Source of the DNA: Deefgea piscis | GTDB lineage: Bacteria > Pseudomonadota > Gammaproteobacteria > Burkholderiales > Chitinibacteraceae | Length of the DNA stretch: 64,000 nt | Direction of reading: 5' to 3' | Assembly: GCF_019665785.1 (NCBI RefSeq) | Contig: NZ_CP081149.1 | Span: 2,356,001-2,420,000, forward strand | In this document: in pieces, positions 49,910-59,135 of the stretch | Numbering within the stretch: position 1 is the stretch's first letter | How the letters are laid out: each line of letters starts with the position of its first letter | Notes under the pieces: model-generated | What the model was told of the DNA's origin: nothing | Databases searched by the model: none | What the model saw: the letters and a program-made list of their open reading frames with translations, nothing else | Position numbers and translations under genes: made by a program

Positions 49910-51217
49910 TTATTCGTAACCGAACAAATTAGGAATAAACATTGAAATTTCAGGCACAAAAACCACCAATAACAACGCCACCGCAATCGCGCCATATAAA
50001 GGCAATAAAGGCTTAATGACTTTTTCAATCGAAACTTTCGCCACCGAACAACCAATAAATAGCGAACTACCCACAGGTGGCGTGCAAATCCCTAAGCACA
50101 GATTAAAGGTCATCATTACCCCGAAATGAATCGGATTCATGCCCAATTCAACCACGGCAATCGGATAAAAAATCGGCGTGAAAATCAAAATCGCTGGCGT
50201 CATATCCATAAAGAAGCCGACTACCAAAAACACCAAGTTAATAATCAATAAAATGATGATTGGATTATCTGAGATCGCCAATAAAGCATCGCTAATCGTC
50301 GCTGGAATATCAGTAAATACCATCGCATAGCTCATCCCCATTGATACGCCAATCAATAGCATCACGATCGAGGTTACTAAAGCTGATTCCAAAATAATGC
50401 TAGGCAAATCTTTAAGACTTAAATCGCGGTATAAAAAAGTCAGTGCCAAGCAATACACCACGGCAATCGCTGAAGCTTCAGTCGGCGTACAAAGACCCGA
50501 CAAAATGCCACCCATAATGATGATAATCAGCATTAACGAAGGAATTGCAGCTTTAGCGTAAAAAACAAAGTCTTTTAAAGTTGGTTTTTGTTCTGCCACA
50601 TAACCGCGTTTTTTCGCGATCAAACCGGCAATCAACATCAAAGCGCCGCCCCACAACATGCCGGGCAAATAACCCGCTAAAAAGAGTGCCGCAACCGAAG
50701 TACCACCAGAGACTAAGGAATACACAATAAAAGTATTTGATGGCGGAATCAGCAAGCCCACTGGCGCAGAAGCGATATTCACCGCCGCTGAAAACGCCGG
50801 ATCATAACCTTCTTTTTTTTGTAGTGGCGCCATCACCCCACCCACTGCTGCGGCTGACGCTACGGCCGAACCGGACAATGCACCAAACATCATATTGGCC
50901 AACACATTGCAATGCAGTAAAGGACCAGGCAAACGGCCACCTAGCACCTTGGCAAAATTAATCAAGCGAATCGCTAAACCACCACGATTCATAATATTGC
51001 CCGCCAAAATAAAAAATGGAATCGCTAATAAACCAAAGCTATCCAATCCCGACGCCATTTTTTGCGCCATGGTCATCAAACTTGATGTCAGCGGAATATC
51101 TGCTGCAAACACCAAAGTGGCAATCGACGATAAACCAATTGCAAATGAAACGGGTAAACCCAAGAAAATCAAAACAAAAAACAAACCAAATAAAACTGAC
51201 AGCGCAAACCAATCCAT
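49910..51217 (-). CDS. TRAP transporter large permease (DctM)
   Basis: 12-helix membrane subunit of a sodium-driven TRAP transporter. LFGLFFVLIFLGLPVSFAIG opens the protein; NRGGLAIRLINFAKVLGGRL and PTEASAIAVVYCLALTFLY are DctM signatures. 435 residues. It is 2 bases from the small permease gene upstream. The neighbouring genes indicate hexuronate (glucuronate/galacturonate) uptake. Confidence 0.94.
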   Translation of the reverse strand: MDWFALSVLFGLFFVLIFLGLPVSFAIGLSSIATLVFAADIPLTSSLMTMAQKMASGLDSFGLLAIPFFILAGNIMNRGGLAIRLINFAKVLGGRLPGPLLHCNVLANMMFGALSGSAVASAAAVGGVMAPLQKKEGYDPAFSAAVNIASAPVGLLIPPSNTFIVYSLVSGGTSVAALFLAGYLPGMLWGGALMLIAGLIAKKRGYVAEQKPTLKDFVFYAKAAIPSLMLIIIIMGGILSGLCTPTEASAIAVVYCLALTFLYRDLSLKDLPSIILESALVTSIVMLLIGVSMGMSYAMVFTDIPATISDALLAISDNPIIILLIINLVFLVVGFFMDMTPAILIFTPIFYPIAVVELGMNPIHFGVMMTFNLCLGICTPPVGSSLFIGCSVAKVSIEKVIKPLLPLYGAIAVALLLVVFVPEISMFIPNLFGYE

Positions 51218-51219
51218 GA

Positions 51220-51699
51220 TTATGCTCCTTGTAACTGTGGCGCTTTCATCGCTTGAAGTAAATCATTCAAGCTATAAAAAGTAATCGCTAAACCATTGAG
51301 GGGAATCGCTAAATAGATAATCCACATCGGGATATGCATTGCACTAGAAACCTGACCTTGGGTGTTGAGCATGGCCATATAGCCGCCCATCACCATCACC
51401 GACACAGAAAAAACAATCACCAAACAATGAATCAATCGATCAGACCATATTTTGCGACGCCCTGTTAAACGGCTGGTTAATAAATCAATGGCTAAATGTC
51501 GTTTTTGTCCATGCGCTAAAGAAGCACCAAATAAACCCACCCAAATAAAAATAAACCGGGCGCCTTCATCGGTAAAAGTACTATTCACCCCCATCCAACG
51601 CGCCAACACTTGCCAAACAATACAAATGAGCAATACTGAAAACAGAAAAATAATCAATCTGGATAAAACAAAATCCAAGCAGCGTTTAATCAATTCCAT
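51220..51699 (-). CDS. TRAP transporter small permease (DctQ)
   Basis: Four-helix small membrane subunit, about 159 residues, starting MELIKRCLDFVLSRLIIFLF. The family pattern VLARWMGVNSTFTDEGARF and FIWVGLFGASLAHGQKRHLA is clear. ATG at 51699 has AAGGA seven bases before it. It precedes dctM directly, so both come from one message. Confidence 0.93.
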   Translation of the reverse strand: MELIKRCLDFVLSRLIIFLFSVLLICIVWQVLARWMGVNSTFTDEGARFIFIWVGLFGASLAHGQKRHLAIDLLTSRLTGRRKIWSDRLIHCLVIVFSVSVMVMGGYMAMLNTQGQVSSAMHIPMWIIYLAIPLNGLAITFYSLNDLLQAMKAPQLQGA

Positions 51700-52040
51700 A
51701 ATATTATCCTTAACCACTTATAAATATATTTACAACCAGTCGTACAACCTTATCTTGGCATTACCCGTCTCTGTATCGAGCTCATCGTAACGCGCACGTT
51801 TTTAGATAACCTTTGTACGACTTAATGACAAAGAAATTTATCAAGAGATAATTAATTCTCGACACACAATCATCAACGATTTATGCATTGCAATAATTGC
51901 GATAAAACAAAGAAATAATCAGAATTTTAGATCGCCAAATGTAATTAATTACACTCAGCAATGGACGAAAAAAAAGCACAAATACTTAATCAATGCTCTA
52001 AAGTATTTGTGCTTTACCCCCTATTGACTTCGCTATTAAA
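51700..52040. other. Gap between the TRAP binding-protein gene and dctQM
   Basis: Holds the dctP terminator (51973-52015) and an inverted pair AGTCGTACAA (51738-51747) and TTGTACGACT (51813-51822), 65 bases apart. Each half resembles the TNGTNNNACNA pattern of FadR-type GntR operators, so dctQM may have its own regulated promoter. The rest is AT-rich with no gene. Confidence 0.5.
51973..52015 (-). terminator. Terminator of the TRAP binding-protein gene
   Basis: AAAGCACAAATACTT and AAGTATTTGTGCTTT, 15-bp perfect arms with a 13-nt loop, followed on the minus strand by eight T residues. It lies 25 bases after the gene's stop, so the binding protein can be made in excess over dctQM. Confidence 0.9.
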
Positions 52041-53024
52041 TTAACGACCTAAGGCGCGAATTTTTTCAACTTGCTCATAAGTTGTTGGGTCACTGACTTT
52101 GAGCTTATCAAAAATCGGTTTCACTGCATCTTGGAATGGTTTTTTATCCACAGCAACAATACTCACCCCCATTTTTTTGGCTTTTTCTAATTCAAGCTTT
52201 TCGCTGGCTGCCCATAGCGTGCGCATTTTATTGGTTGATTCTTCAGCCGCTTGCAAAATGGCTTTTTTATTTGAATTAGATAATTTATTCCAAACTTTAG
52301 TCGACATCACCAAGACATCGGGCACCATAGTGTGTTCATCTAAACTAAAAAACTTAGCCACTTCGCTATGGCGATTTAAGGTAAATGAAGGTGGGTTATT
52401 TTCTGCACCATCGACCACCCCTTGTTGCAATGAGGTATATAGCTCACCAAATGACAATGGCGTTGGATTAGCGCCCATGACGGTCAGCATTTCAATCGCC
52501 GTTTTACTTGGCTGCACGCGGATCTTCATGCCTTTTAAATCAGCGGGTGATTTAATTGGTTTTTTAGCATAAAAACTACGCGCGCCACCATCGTAATAAG
52601 CAATCCCGATAAAGCCTTTAGATGCTGAAGACGCTAAAATATCTTTACCAATCGGGCTAAACAATACTTTGTAAAAGTGGTTGCTATCGTTAAAAATATA
52701 GGGGTAGTTAAATACACTATATGGTTTGTGGAATGATTCTAGCTCAGAGGCATTGGATTTTGCTAAAGCAATCGCGCCATTTTGTACTTGCTCTAATGAA
52801 TCTTTTTGATCGCCCAATGAGCCATCAGGATAAATCCGAATCTGCACATCGCCGTTAGAAAGGACTTTGGCGCGATCGGCAAAATACTTCATCGAGACAT
52901 GAACTGGATGCTGCACACTTTGGTTGTGACTTAATTTCATTCTCACTGCCGACATTGCTGGCGCAGAAACAAAACCCAAAATTACAGCAGAGGCGATCAT
53001 TTTACTTAATAATGTTTTTTTCAT
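52041..53024 (-). CDS. TRAP transporter substrate-binding protein (DctP)
   Basis: Periplasmic binding protein of 327 residues. Signal peptide MKKTLLSKMIASAVILGFVS to AMSA. Family pieces: RMKLSHNQSVQHPVHVSMKY, DLKGMKIRVQPSKTAIEML (Arg that binds the carboxylate), TSLQQGVVDGAENNPPSF. The conserved Asn-Asn-Pro is characteristic of sugar-acid binding TRAP proteins. Encoded between uxaC and dctQM with its own terminator. Likely binds glucuronate, galacturonate or fructuronate. Confidence 0.94.
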   Translation of the reverse strand: MKKTLLSKMIASAVILGFVSAPAMSAVRMKLSHNQSVQHPVHVSMKYFADRAKVLSNGDVQIRIYPDGSLGDQKDSLEQVQNGAIALAKSNASELESFHKPYSVFNYPYIFNDSNHFYKVLFSPIGKDILASSASKGFIGIAYYDGGARSFYAKKPIKSPADLKGMKIRVQPSKTAIEMLTVMGANPTPLSFGELYTSLQQGVVDGAENNPPSFTLNRHSEVAKFFSLDEHTMVPDVLVMSTKVWNKLSNSNKKAILQAAEESTNKMRTLWAASEKLELEKAKKMGVSIVAVDKKPFQDAVKPIFDKLKVSDPTTYEQVEKIRALGR

Positions 53025-53147
53025 GATTGAATTACACCCTTAATTAAAGAAAACCATTCCAACTATCAAAATAACTAAAAACCTAAACCAGCAATCAACC
53101 CTGCATTTAATTTTTATTAGTGATCTATCGCAGGTGATTGGCTTTTT

Positions 53148-53408
53148 TTATAATGAGAAATACTTTTTGGCATTGTCATAACACACACCACGAATAATTT
53201 GGCTTAATGCCTCTTCGTCGTGTGGATATTCGCCAGATTCCACCCAAGCGCCGACTTGGCGGCACAATAAGCGGCGGAAATAATCATGTCGTGGGTAAGA
53301 AGCAAAACTACGCGAGTCGGTCACCATGCCAACAAATGCACCAAATACGCCGTGATTAGCCAAGGTAATAAATTGCTGCAAATTGCCTTCTTTATGATCG
53401 TTAAACCA
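53148..53408 (-). pseudogene. uxaC: uxaC 3' fragment, cut off by the insertion sequence
   Basis: Encodes the last ~86 residues of uronate isomerase: AWFNDHKEGNLQQFITLANH, MVTDSRSFASYPRHDYFRRL and the tail to KKYFSL-stop. E. coli UxaC has the same closing motifs (MLTDSRSF, RHEYFRR). The insertion sequence begins at 53409 right after the target sequence GTTAAACCA (53400-53408). Joining the two parts restores the reading frame exactly (WWFN + DHKEGN). Confidence 0.9.
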
Positions 53409-54457
53409 GGCTTTGTTGCACAAATCAGCGGCGCAATGCTGCTGGTAGAATAGCGATATAGAATAGCGATATGAGCAAACCAGCACCCCACAAATACAAA
53501 ACCACCAACTGGCCAAGCTATCACGCAGCTTTGAAATCGCGTGGCGCATTAATGATTTGGCTTGATCCAGCGCTGAAATGGGCTGCTGAGCCCACTGGCA
53601 AGCGCGGACGAAACCCCACTTTTAGCGATGCTGCCATTCAATTCTGCCTCACCATCAAATGCCTGTTTGGCCTCGCATTGCGCCAAGCAACCGGCATGGT
53701 TGAAAGCCTACTTCGGCTCGCCAACTTAGATTGGAACGTTCCTGATTCGAGCACGATCTCTCGTCGACAAAAAACGCTGAAAGTCACGATTCCGGCCCGT
53801 CAAAGTCAGGGTGGACTGCATTTACTCGTCGATAGCACAGGCATCAAAATGCTCGGTGAAGGTGAATGGAAAACCAAAAAACACGGCGCTGAATATCGTA
53901 GGCAGTGGCGTAAAGTTCACCTCGGCATTGATGCCGAAACCCTTGAAATTCGTGCCATCGAGGTCACCGATAACAAAACAGGTGATGCGCCCATTTTGCC
54001 GGAATTGATGAATCAGATTCCCGAGTCTGAACAGATTGCGGCGATTTACGGTGATGGCGCTTACGACACCAAAGAATGCCACAATGCCATTGCGGCAAGA
54101 GGTGCGGCAGCGATTATTCCTACACGGAAAAATGCACAATTTCGGAAAGAAAATACGGCCGGAGCGAGAGCGCGGAATGACATCTTACGGGCGACCAAAT
54201 ACTTGGGTAGGGCCATCTGGAAAAAATGGTCTGGGTATCATCGACGTAGCTTGGTAGAAACCAAAATGCAATGCTTCAAACTATTGGGTGAACGAGTGAT
54301 GGCGCGGGACTTTGATCGTCAGGTGGCTGAGTTGCAAGTGCGTGCAGCGATCTTAAATCGCTTCACGCAACTGGGTACGCCAATGACGGTAAGAGTGGGA
54401 TAAATCCGTCTGGGGTTAGGGGTGACTTACCCTCTAGTTGATTTGTGCAACAAAGCC
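53409..54457. mobile_element. IS5-family insertion sequence, IS903 group, 1049 bp
   Basis: Ends are perfect 18-bp inverted repeats: GGCTTTGTTGCACAAATC at 53409-53426 and its complement at 54440-54457. The target duplication is GTTAAACCA (53400-53408 and 54458-54466), nine bases, as expected for IS903. One transposase gene fills the element. Perfect ends, intact transposase and intact duplication suggest a recent insertion. A 13-bp direct repeat (AGAATAGCGATAT at 53447 and 53460) lies just before the transposase start. Confidence 0.95.
53471..54403 (+). CDS. IS5 family transposase
   Basis: 310-residue DDE transposase, close to IS903 (307). Catalytic triad readable as Asp121 (LLVDSTG), Asp195 (IYGDGAYD) and Glu263 (RSLVETKMQCFK, the Y-x2-R-x3-E-x6-K-like region HRRSLVETKMQCFK). 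N-terminus basic (MSKPAPHKYKTTNWPSYHAAL). No frameshift, so it should be functional. Confidence 0.95.
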   Translation: MSKPAPHKYKTTNWPSYHAALKSRGALMIWLDPALKWAAEPTGKRGRNPTFSDAAIQFCLTIKCLFGLALRQATGMVESLLRLANLDWNVPDSSTISRRQKTLKVTIPARQSQGGLHLLVDSTGIKMLGEGEWKTKKHGAEYRRQWRKVHLGIDAETLEIRAIEVTDNKTGDAPILPELMNQIPESEQIAAIYGDGAYDTKECHNAIAARGAAAIIPTRKNAQFRKENTAGARARNDILRATKYLGRAIWKKWSGYHRRSLVETKMQCFKLLGERVMARDFDRQVAELQVRAAILNRFTQLGTPMTVRVG

Positions 54458-55603
54458 GTTAAACCACCAAGCTGGGCCAAATTGCACTTTGCCGGCAATC
54501 GAGCCATCTTGATAACAGCCCATTAAAGTCGATAGCACTTCATTTAAATTGGGATTTAAACAAAACAGCATGGTTTTAGGCAGGCATTGCTGCGCATCGA
54601 GCGTATCGAGCAAATGCGCCAAACCCAATGAAACATCCATACCAGAAATCGCGTCATAACCGGTATCGGCACCGAGTCGTATCAACTGGCGTTGGTTATT
54701 ATTGCGCTGCGCACCAATGTGTAAACACATCGTCCATTGCTGGGCGGCATAATGCGGGGCTAATTGCGCCAATATGGCAAATAGATATTGCGATTGCGCG
54801 GCGGGTGATAGCAGCTGACCAGCTAAACGCTGCTGGAAAATCACCTCTAATTCGCTATCACTGATGATTTGATGCGGCAAAGCTAAATCGACGGCATGAT
54901 CGCTAATTCGTGCGCCGTGCAAATGGAAAAACTCAATTCGCTTAGCTAGCGCCAAAATTAATTGCTTAAATGATTGAATCTCAACACCGCTGCATTGGCT
55001 CAATTTGGCCAAATAATCGATAAATCCAGCATCATTAATGCGCATGGCTTTATCAGGGCGAAATGCCGGTAATACGCGGGTATTTAACGACGAATTGGCT
55101 ATGTGTTGATGATCAAGCAAATCATCAGCGGGGTCATCGGTGGTACAAGCGATTTCAACATTGGCTTGTTTAAGCATCGACCAGCTATCCATCTGGGCTA
55201 ATTTTTGATTAATGTCAGTCCAGAGTTGCGGGGCATTTTTGGCATTAATTAGGGTATCAATACCAAAAATTCGGCGTAATTCTAAATGCGACCAGTGATA
55301 AATTGGATTGCCAATCGCTTGCGGCAAGGCGGAACAAAAGGCGTTGAATTTTGCTTCATCAGATGCGTTACCAGTAATGAGCGATTCATCAATCCCAGCA
55401 CTACGCATTAAGCGCCATTTATAATGATCACCACCGAGCCAAAGTTCGGTCATATTGCGCCAAGACTTTCGGTTGGCGATTTCATCGGGTGGCAGGTGCG
55501 AGTGGTAGTCAATAATCGGTAAATCGGCAGCGATGTCGTGATAAAGCTGCTGGGCAACCCCAGTGTCGAGCAAAAAATCCTGATCCATAAATGATTTCAT
55601 CAT
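54458..55603 (-). pseudogene. uxaC: uxaC (uronate isomerase) 5' part, truncated by the insertion sequence
   Basis: Glucuronate/galacturonate isomerase, first 382 of about 465 residues: FMDQDFLLDTGVAQQLYHDI, IIDYHSHLPPDEIANRKSW (metal-binding His-x-His), LGGDHYKWRLMRSAGIDES, IACTTDDPADDL, and LHIGAQRNNNQRQ. Start ATG at 55603 has AAAGGAAAG upstream. At 54458 it enters the IS and reads seven extra codons (GFVAQIN) to a stop at 54434. The lost C-terminal part contains conserved residues, so activity is doubtful. The frame upstream to 55738 is open but not conserved. Confidence 0.92.
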
Positions 55604-55792
55604 GCTTTCCTTTTGCCACTGACCCGCGGTATTCCAGATCAATGCCTTGCATGGGTTTATTGCCAAGTAAGCGCAACGCGAATCGTTGCTACATCGTGCT
55701 AGGCGCGCTCTGCGCCAAACTGACAGCGATGATCTCAAACCTTACTCACACAACAAAACCATAATATTTACAATTTCAAACTTTAATCACAG

Positions 55793-55839
55793 GGTATTTA
55801 GATGTGAGGCATATTTAAATTGGCCTGCATCTAAATACC
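55793..55839. repeat. Inverted repeat between the SDR gene and uxaC
   Basis: GGTATTTAGATG and CATCTAAATACC, 12-bp perfect arms with a 23-nt loop, 22 bases after the SDR stop codon. There is no T run; it could be an mRNA-processing or stability hairpin within the operon. Confidence 0.45.
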
Positions 55840-55860
55840 ACCATGATGTATCGCAAAAAT

Positions 55861-56715
55861 TTAAACGCCTGAATACGCCGAGAAGCCGCCATCAATGGCA
55901 ATCACCGTGCCATTGACAAAACCAGACGCTTCTTCGCTGGCGAGCCAGAGCAAAGTGCCGACCAATTCGTGCGATTCACCAAAACGGCCCATCGGGGTTT
56001 GCTGAATGATTTTTTGCGCGCGAGCGGTGAATTCGCCGCTGTTTTCATCAATCAATAATTTATGATTTTGCTGCGTCAAAAAGAAGCCCGGCGCCAAAGC
56101 ATTCACCCGAATACCGGCTTTGCTAAAATGCACTGCTAGCCATTGCGTAAAATTACTCACCGCGGCTTTGGCGGCGCTATACGCTGGGATTTTGGTCAAT
56201 GGGCAAAATGCACTCATCGAAGAAATATTGATAATGCTGCAGCCGGTACGGCCCAGCATTTGCCGCGCAAACACTTGTGTTGGCAGCAAAGTACCAAGAA
56301 AGTTGAGGTTAAACACGAACTCAATGCCAGCGGGGTCTAGATCAAAAAAGCTGGTTAATTCTGGGTCGTCTAAACGATCAACATCCAAATACTCTTGCCC
56401 GGTGGTGCCTTTCGGGTGATTACCACCAGCGCCATTGAGCAACAAGTCACAAGGGCCTAACTCAGCCAACACCCGCGCTGCCGCAGCATCGAGCGATTCA
56501 CGCTGCAACACATTGCACGCCACGCCGATCGCCATCGCACCCAAATCACGCATTTGCTGCGCAGCGGCTTCTGCTGCGGCAAGGTTCAAATCCAAAATGG
56601 CGATTTTTGCGCCATTTTTGGCCAAGGCCGCCGCCAATTCAGCGCATAACACCCCTGCGCCGCCGGTCACGACCGCAACTTTATTGTTTAAGTCAATTTC
56701 AAATGGCAATTTCAT
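55861..56715 (-). CDS. SDR family oxidoreductase, probable D-mannonate oxidoreductase (UxuB type)
   Basis: 284-residue short-chain dehydrogenase: NAD site [41 protein letters not shown] (catalytic Ser), and YSAAKAAV (Tyr-x-x-x-Lys). Insert [17 protein letters not shown] is typical of the UxuB/YjmF group of Bacillus, which reduces fructuronate to mannonate with NAD(P)H. Its ATG overlaps the uxuA stop (ATGA), which supports that role. No MDR-type UxuB of the E. coli kind is present here. Confidence 0.85.
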   Translation of the reverse strand: MKLPFEIDLNNKVAVVTGGAGVLCAELAAALAKNGAKIAILDLNLAAAEAAAQQMRDLGAMAIGVACNVLQRESLDAAAARVLAELGPCDLLLNGAGGNHPKGTTGQEYLDVDRLDDPELTSFFDLDPAGIEFVFNLNFLGTLLPTQVFARQMLGRTGCSIINISSMSAFCPLTKIPAYSAAKAAVSNFTQWLAVHFSKAGIRVNALAPGFFLTQQNHKLLIDENSGEFTARAQKIIQQTPMGRFGESHELVGTLLWLASEEASGFVNGTVIAIDGGFSAYSGV

Positions 56716-57767
56716 TGTGCTTGCTCCTGTTTGGCTTTCTCAATGCCTTCCCATAAACCATTCAAATACACCGCACCCAAGGCGCGATCATATAAGCCAT
56801 AACCCGGTTTGCCGGTTTCGCCCCAAATCATTCGGCCATGGTCTGGACGCACATAACTTTCAAAACCCGCTTCATAATAAGCACGAACAATTTGCCCCAT
56901 ATCTAAAGACCCATCGCTCGATTTGTGACTGGTTTCGTGAAAATCTCCTGCTGCATTGACTTTAACATTACGTAAATGCGCAAAATGAATTCGGCCACGA
57001 CCGGCAAATTCGCGAACTAATTCAACAATATCGTTATTGCAATCCGCACCTAAAGAGCCTGAGCACAGCGTTAAACCATTGGCTGGCGTATCAATAATCG
57101 CCAACAAACGTTGCAAGTCAGCGCGGTTTTTAATAATGCGCGGCAAGCCAAAAATCGGACGCGGCGGATCATCCGGATGCATCGCCATTTTGATGCCCAC
57201 TTCGCTGGCGGTAGGAATAATGCCGTGCAAGAAGTAGCTCAAATGTGCCCACAAAGTTTCTTCATCAATCGGCGCGTATTCAGCCAACAGCGCTTTGAGC
57301 TCAGCTGGGGTGTAGCTGCTATCCCAACCCGGTAAAGAAATGCCTTGGTCTGGATCGATCTGGGCGACTTCGGCCACGCTAAACGCCAACGTATTTGAGC
57401 CATCGGGCAAAGGCATACTGAGCGTAGTGCGAGTCCAATCAAATACCGGCATAAAGTTGTAGCAAACAACTTTTAAGCCGCACTGCGCCAGATTGCGTAA
57501 TGTTTGGGCGTAATTGGCAATCAAACGATCGCGACTCGGCTTACCCAATTTAATGTCTTCGTGCACCGGCACGCTTTCGATCACTTCAAATTTAAGGCCG
57601 TGCGACTCGATGGTTTGCTTTAGCTTTTGAATATTTTCCACCGGCCAAACTTCGCCGACCGGAATGTCGTACACCGCAGAAACAATGCCATCCATGCCAG
57701 GAATCTGACGGATATATTCCAAAGAAACCGGATCGCTTGCGCCGTACCAACGAAAAGTCATCTTCAT
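56712..57767 (-). CDS. uxuA: Mannonate dehydratase
   Basis: Dehydrates D-mannonate to [23 protein letters not shown] opens the protein; [35 protein letters not shown] (metal-binding His/Asp), [13 protein letters not shown] and [20 protein letters not shown] are diagnostic UxuA motifs. 351 residues (E. coli 394, Bacillus 359). AAAGGAGTG stands before the ATG. First gene of the minus-strand operon; the promoter shares a TGGTCAGACCA palindrome with the divergent GntR gene. Confidence 0.96.
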   Translation of the reverse strand: MKMTFRWYGASDPVSLEYIRQIPGMDGIVSAVYDIPVGEVWPVENIQKLKQTIESHGLKFEVIESVPVHEDIKLGKPSRDRLIANYAQTLRNLAQCGLKVVCYNFMPVFDWTRTTLSMPLPDGSNTLAFSVAEVAQIDPDQGISLPGWDSSYTPAELKALLAEYAPIDEETLWAHLSYFLHGIIPTASEVGIKMAMHPDDPPRPIFGLPRIIKNRADLQRLLAIIDTPANGLTLCSGSLGADCNNDIVELVREFAGRGRIHFAHLRNVKVNAAGDFHETSHKSSDGSLDMGQIVRAYYEAGFESYVRPDHGRMIWGETGKPGYGLYDRALGAVYLNGLWEGIEKAKQEQAQ

Positions 57768-57800
57768 TACTGCACTCCTTTAAATAGCCTGATGGCCTAG

Positions 57801-57811
57801 TGGTCAGACCA
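57801..57811. promoter_or_regulatory. GntR-type operator TGGTCAGACCA
   Basis: Perfect palindrome with one central base, fitting the TNGTNNNACNA consensus of FadR-subfamily GntR regulators. It lies between divergent uxuA and the GntR gene, overlapping the -35 positions of both: plus-strand -10 TATAAT at 57830-57835 is 18 bases on, and a minus-strand TTGGTC hexamer overlaps it. Repression of both genes by the GntR protein, relieved by a uronate, is the likely scheme (inference). Confidence 0.65.
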
Positions 57812-57952
57812 ATTCTTGATGAAATCGATTATAATGATTCGAACATTCACCGCAAGTAAGGGATATCCTCTAGTGGATCCCACTTGTTTTATCGATACAG
57901 TGGCGCCGACTCCACAAGGAGCAGCCAAAGCATTCGCGCGACGGAGAAGTAA

Positions 57953-58645
57953 ATGCCTTTACCTATTATTAAAGCAGAACGACTGTACCAAAAAATCTCT
58001 AAACTATTGATTCAACAAATAAAAGAAGGCAAGTTCATCGCTGGGCAAGCGCTACCCGCCGAGCGCGATTTATCTCAGCAACTAGGCGTGAGTCGCTCAT
58101 CAGTACGCGAAGCTTTAATCGTTTTGGAGATCTTAGGCTGGGTTGATATTCGAACCGGTAATGGCGTTTTTGTTAAAAATTTACTACCCGCCCAAGCCGA
58201 ACCGAATGAAATTGATGAAATCAGTGTTGAAGAATTACTCAAAGCGCGTGAGCTGATCGAAGGTGAACTCGCTGCGCTGGCCGCCATCAATGCCAGTGAC
58301 GCGCAATTACTCGCATTGCAGCAAGTGATGCAGCAAATGCAAGACAACACCAAAAACAGCAGTGAATTTCATGATTTAGACATGAAGTTTCACTTCTTAA
58401 TCGGCGAGCTCACTGGCAATACGATTTTAGAAAAAATCCTCAAAGACTTATGGAATCAGCGTTACAGCGCAATATTTACGCGCTTTGAAGCGCTTTGCGC
58501 GGATGACGTTTCGGAAGTGATGCTACTGGACCATCAAAACATCACCGCAGCGTTAGTCAATCGCGATGCCAACGCCGCCCGCCAAGCCATGCGCACGCAT
58601 TTACAACATGTATACAGTAAATTATTCAAACCCAACTTCAGCTAA
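57953..58645 (+). CDS. GntR family transcriptional regulator, FadR/UxuR type
   Basis: 230 residues. N-terminal winged helix (about 8-75): LYQKISKLLIQQIKEGKFIA, LPAERDLSQQLGVSRSSVRE, GWVDIRTGNGVFV. C-terminal FCD-type all-helical ligand domain (about 95-220) with EFHDLDMKFHFLIGELTGN (metal-binding Asp/His) and LLDHQNITAAL. Start ATG has GGAG eight bases upstream. Divergent from uxuA; probably controls the whole uxuA-to-kdgK operon in response to hexuronate or an intermediate, like UxuR/ExuR. Confidence 0.92.
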   Translation: MPLPIIKAERLYQKISKLLIQQIKEGKFIAGQALPAERDLSQQLGVSRSSVREALIVLEILGWVDIRTGNGVFVKNLLPAQAEPNEIDEISVEELLKARELIEGELAALAAINASDAQLLALQQVMQQMQDNTKNSSEFHDLDMKFHFLIGELTGNTILEKILKDLWNQRYSAIFTRFEALCADDVSEVMLLDHQNITAALVNRDANAARQAMRTHLQHVYSKLFKPNFS

Positions 58646-58778
58646 CTGCTCCCGACTCAATCGATGAATTGGCCAAACCCGCGTCAGCGGGTGGCCAAAA
58701 TCGACACCAACCCTAAACACCAAGCCCCAACTCAAAATACAATGCCTGACGACTCAAGGCGTTAGCTGTCTATTTGAC

Positions 58779-58913
58779 TTAAAAATTTAGCATGGCTGCT
58801 GCGCCAGATTGAATGATGTCGCCTGCTTGCTGTTGCAAAAATGCCGATACCGCCGTTAGGATCAGATGAAAGTTTCGGTTCAGAACCCACTTTATTGACA
58901 GAATGTAGTCCAT
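58779..58913 (-). CDS. Small hypothetical protein, 44 residues
   Basis: ATG at 58913 has a textbook Shine-Dalgarno, GAGGA with a seven-base spacer. The product begins MDYILSIKWVLNRNFHLILT and continues AVSAFLQQQAGDIIQSGAAA to MLNF: hydrophobic N-terminal two thirds that could form one amphipathic or membrane helix, then a small-residue stretch. It fills the middle of a 490-base gap and is divergent from xseA, with a TTTGCCTA/TAGGCAAA palindrome between them. No family recognised; it could be a membrane-active peptide or small regulator. Reality rests on the ribosome site and placement. Confidence 0.5.
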   Translation of the reverse strand: MDYILSIKWVLNRNFHLILTAVSAFLQQQAGDIIQSGAAAMLNF

Positions 58914-58998
58914 TTTTAATCCTCAGTTTCTGTGGACAATTTTGTGGGGAAGTGCTAAAAACGGGGCCAAAAGCGTGGTTTTGGTTTGATTTGTTTAG

Positions 58999-59019
58999 TT
59001 TGCCTAGATTTTAGGCAAA
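58999..59019. promoter_or_regulatory. Inverted repeat TTTGCCTA-N5-TAGGCAAA
   Basis: Perfect 8-bp arms with a 5-nt centre, lying between the divergent small ORF (minus) and xseA (plus), about 85 and 117 bases from their starts. It has the look of an operator; no regulator is known. Confidence 0.4.
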
Positions 59020-59135
59020 AACAATAAATACATACAAATCAACAACTTAGCACCAACAAATGAACTACAACTTTAAAATATTATGCCAAATGGCTTAGAT
59101 TGGCGATTTTGTGGATTAATTAAGGCTGGATTCGC

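Larger units (their letters stand above)
58646..59135. other. Intergenic region between the GntR gene and xseA
   Basis: Besides the 44-codon ORF (58779-58913) it holds CCCGCGTCAGCGGG at about 58678-58691, a short hairpin after the GntR gene, and the palindrome at 58999-59019. The remainder is AT-rich promoter-like DNA before xseA. Confidence 0.45.
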
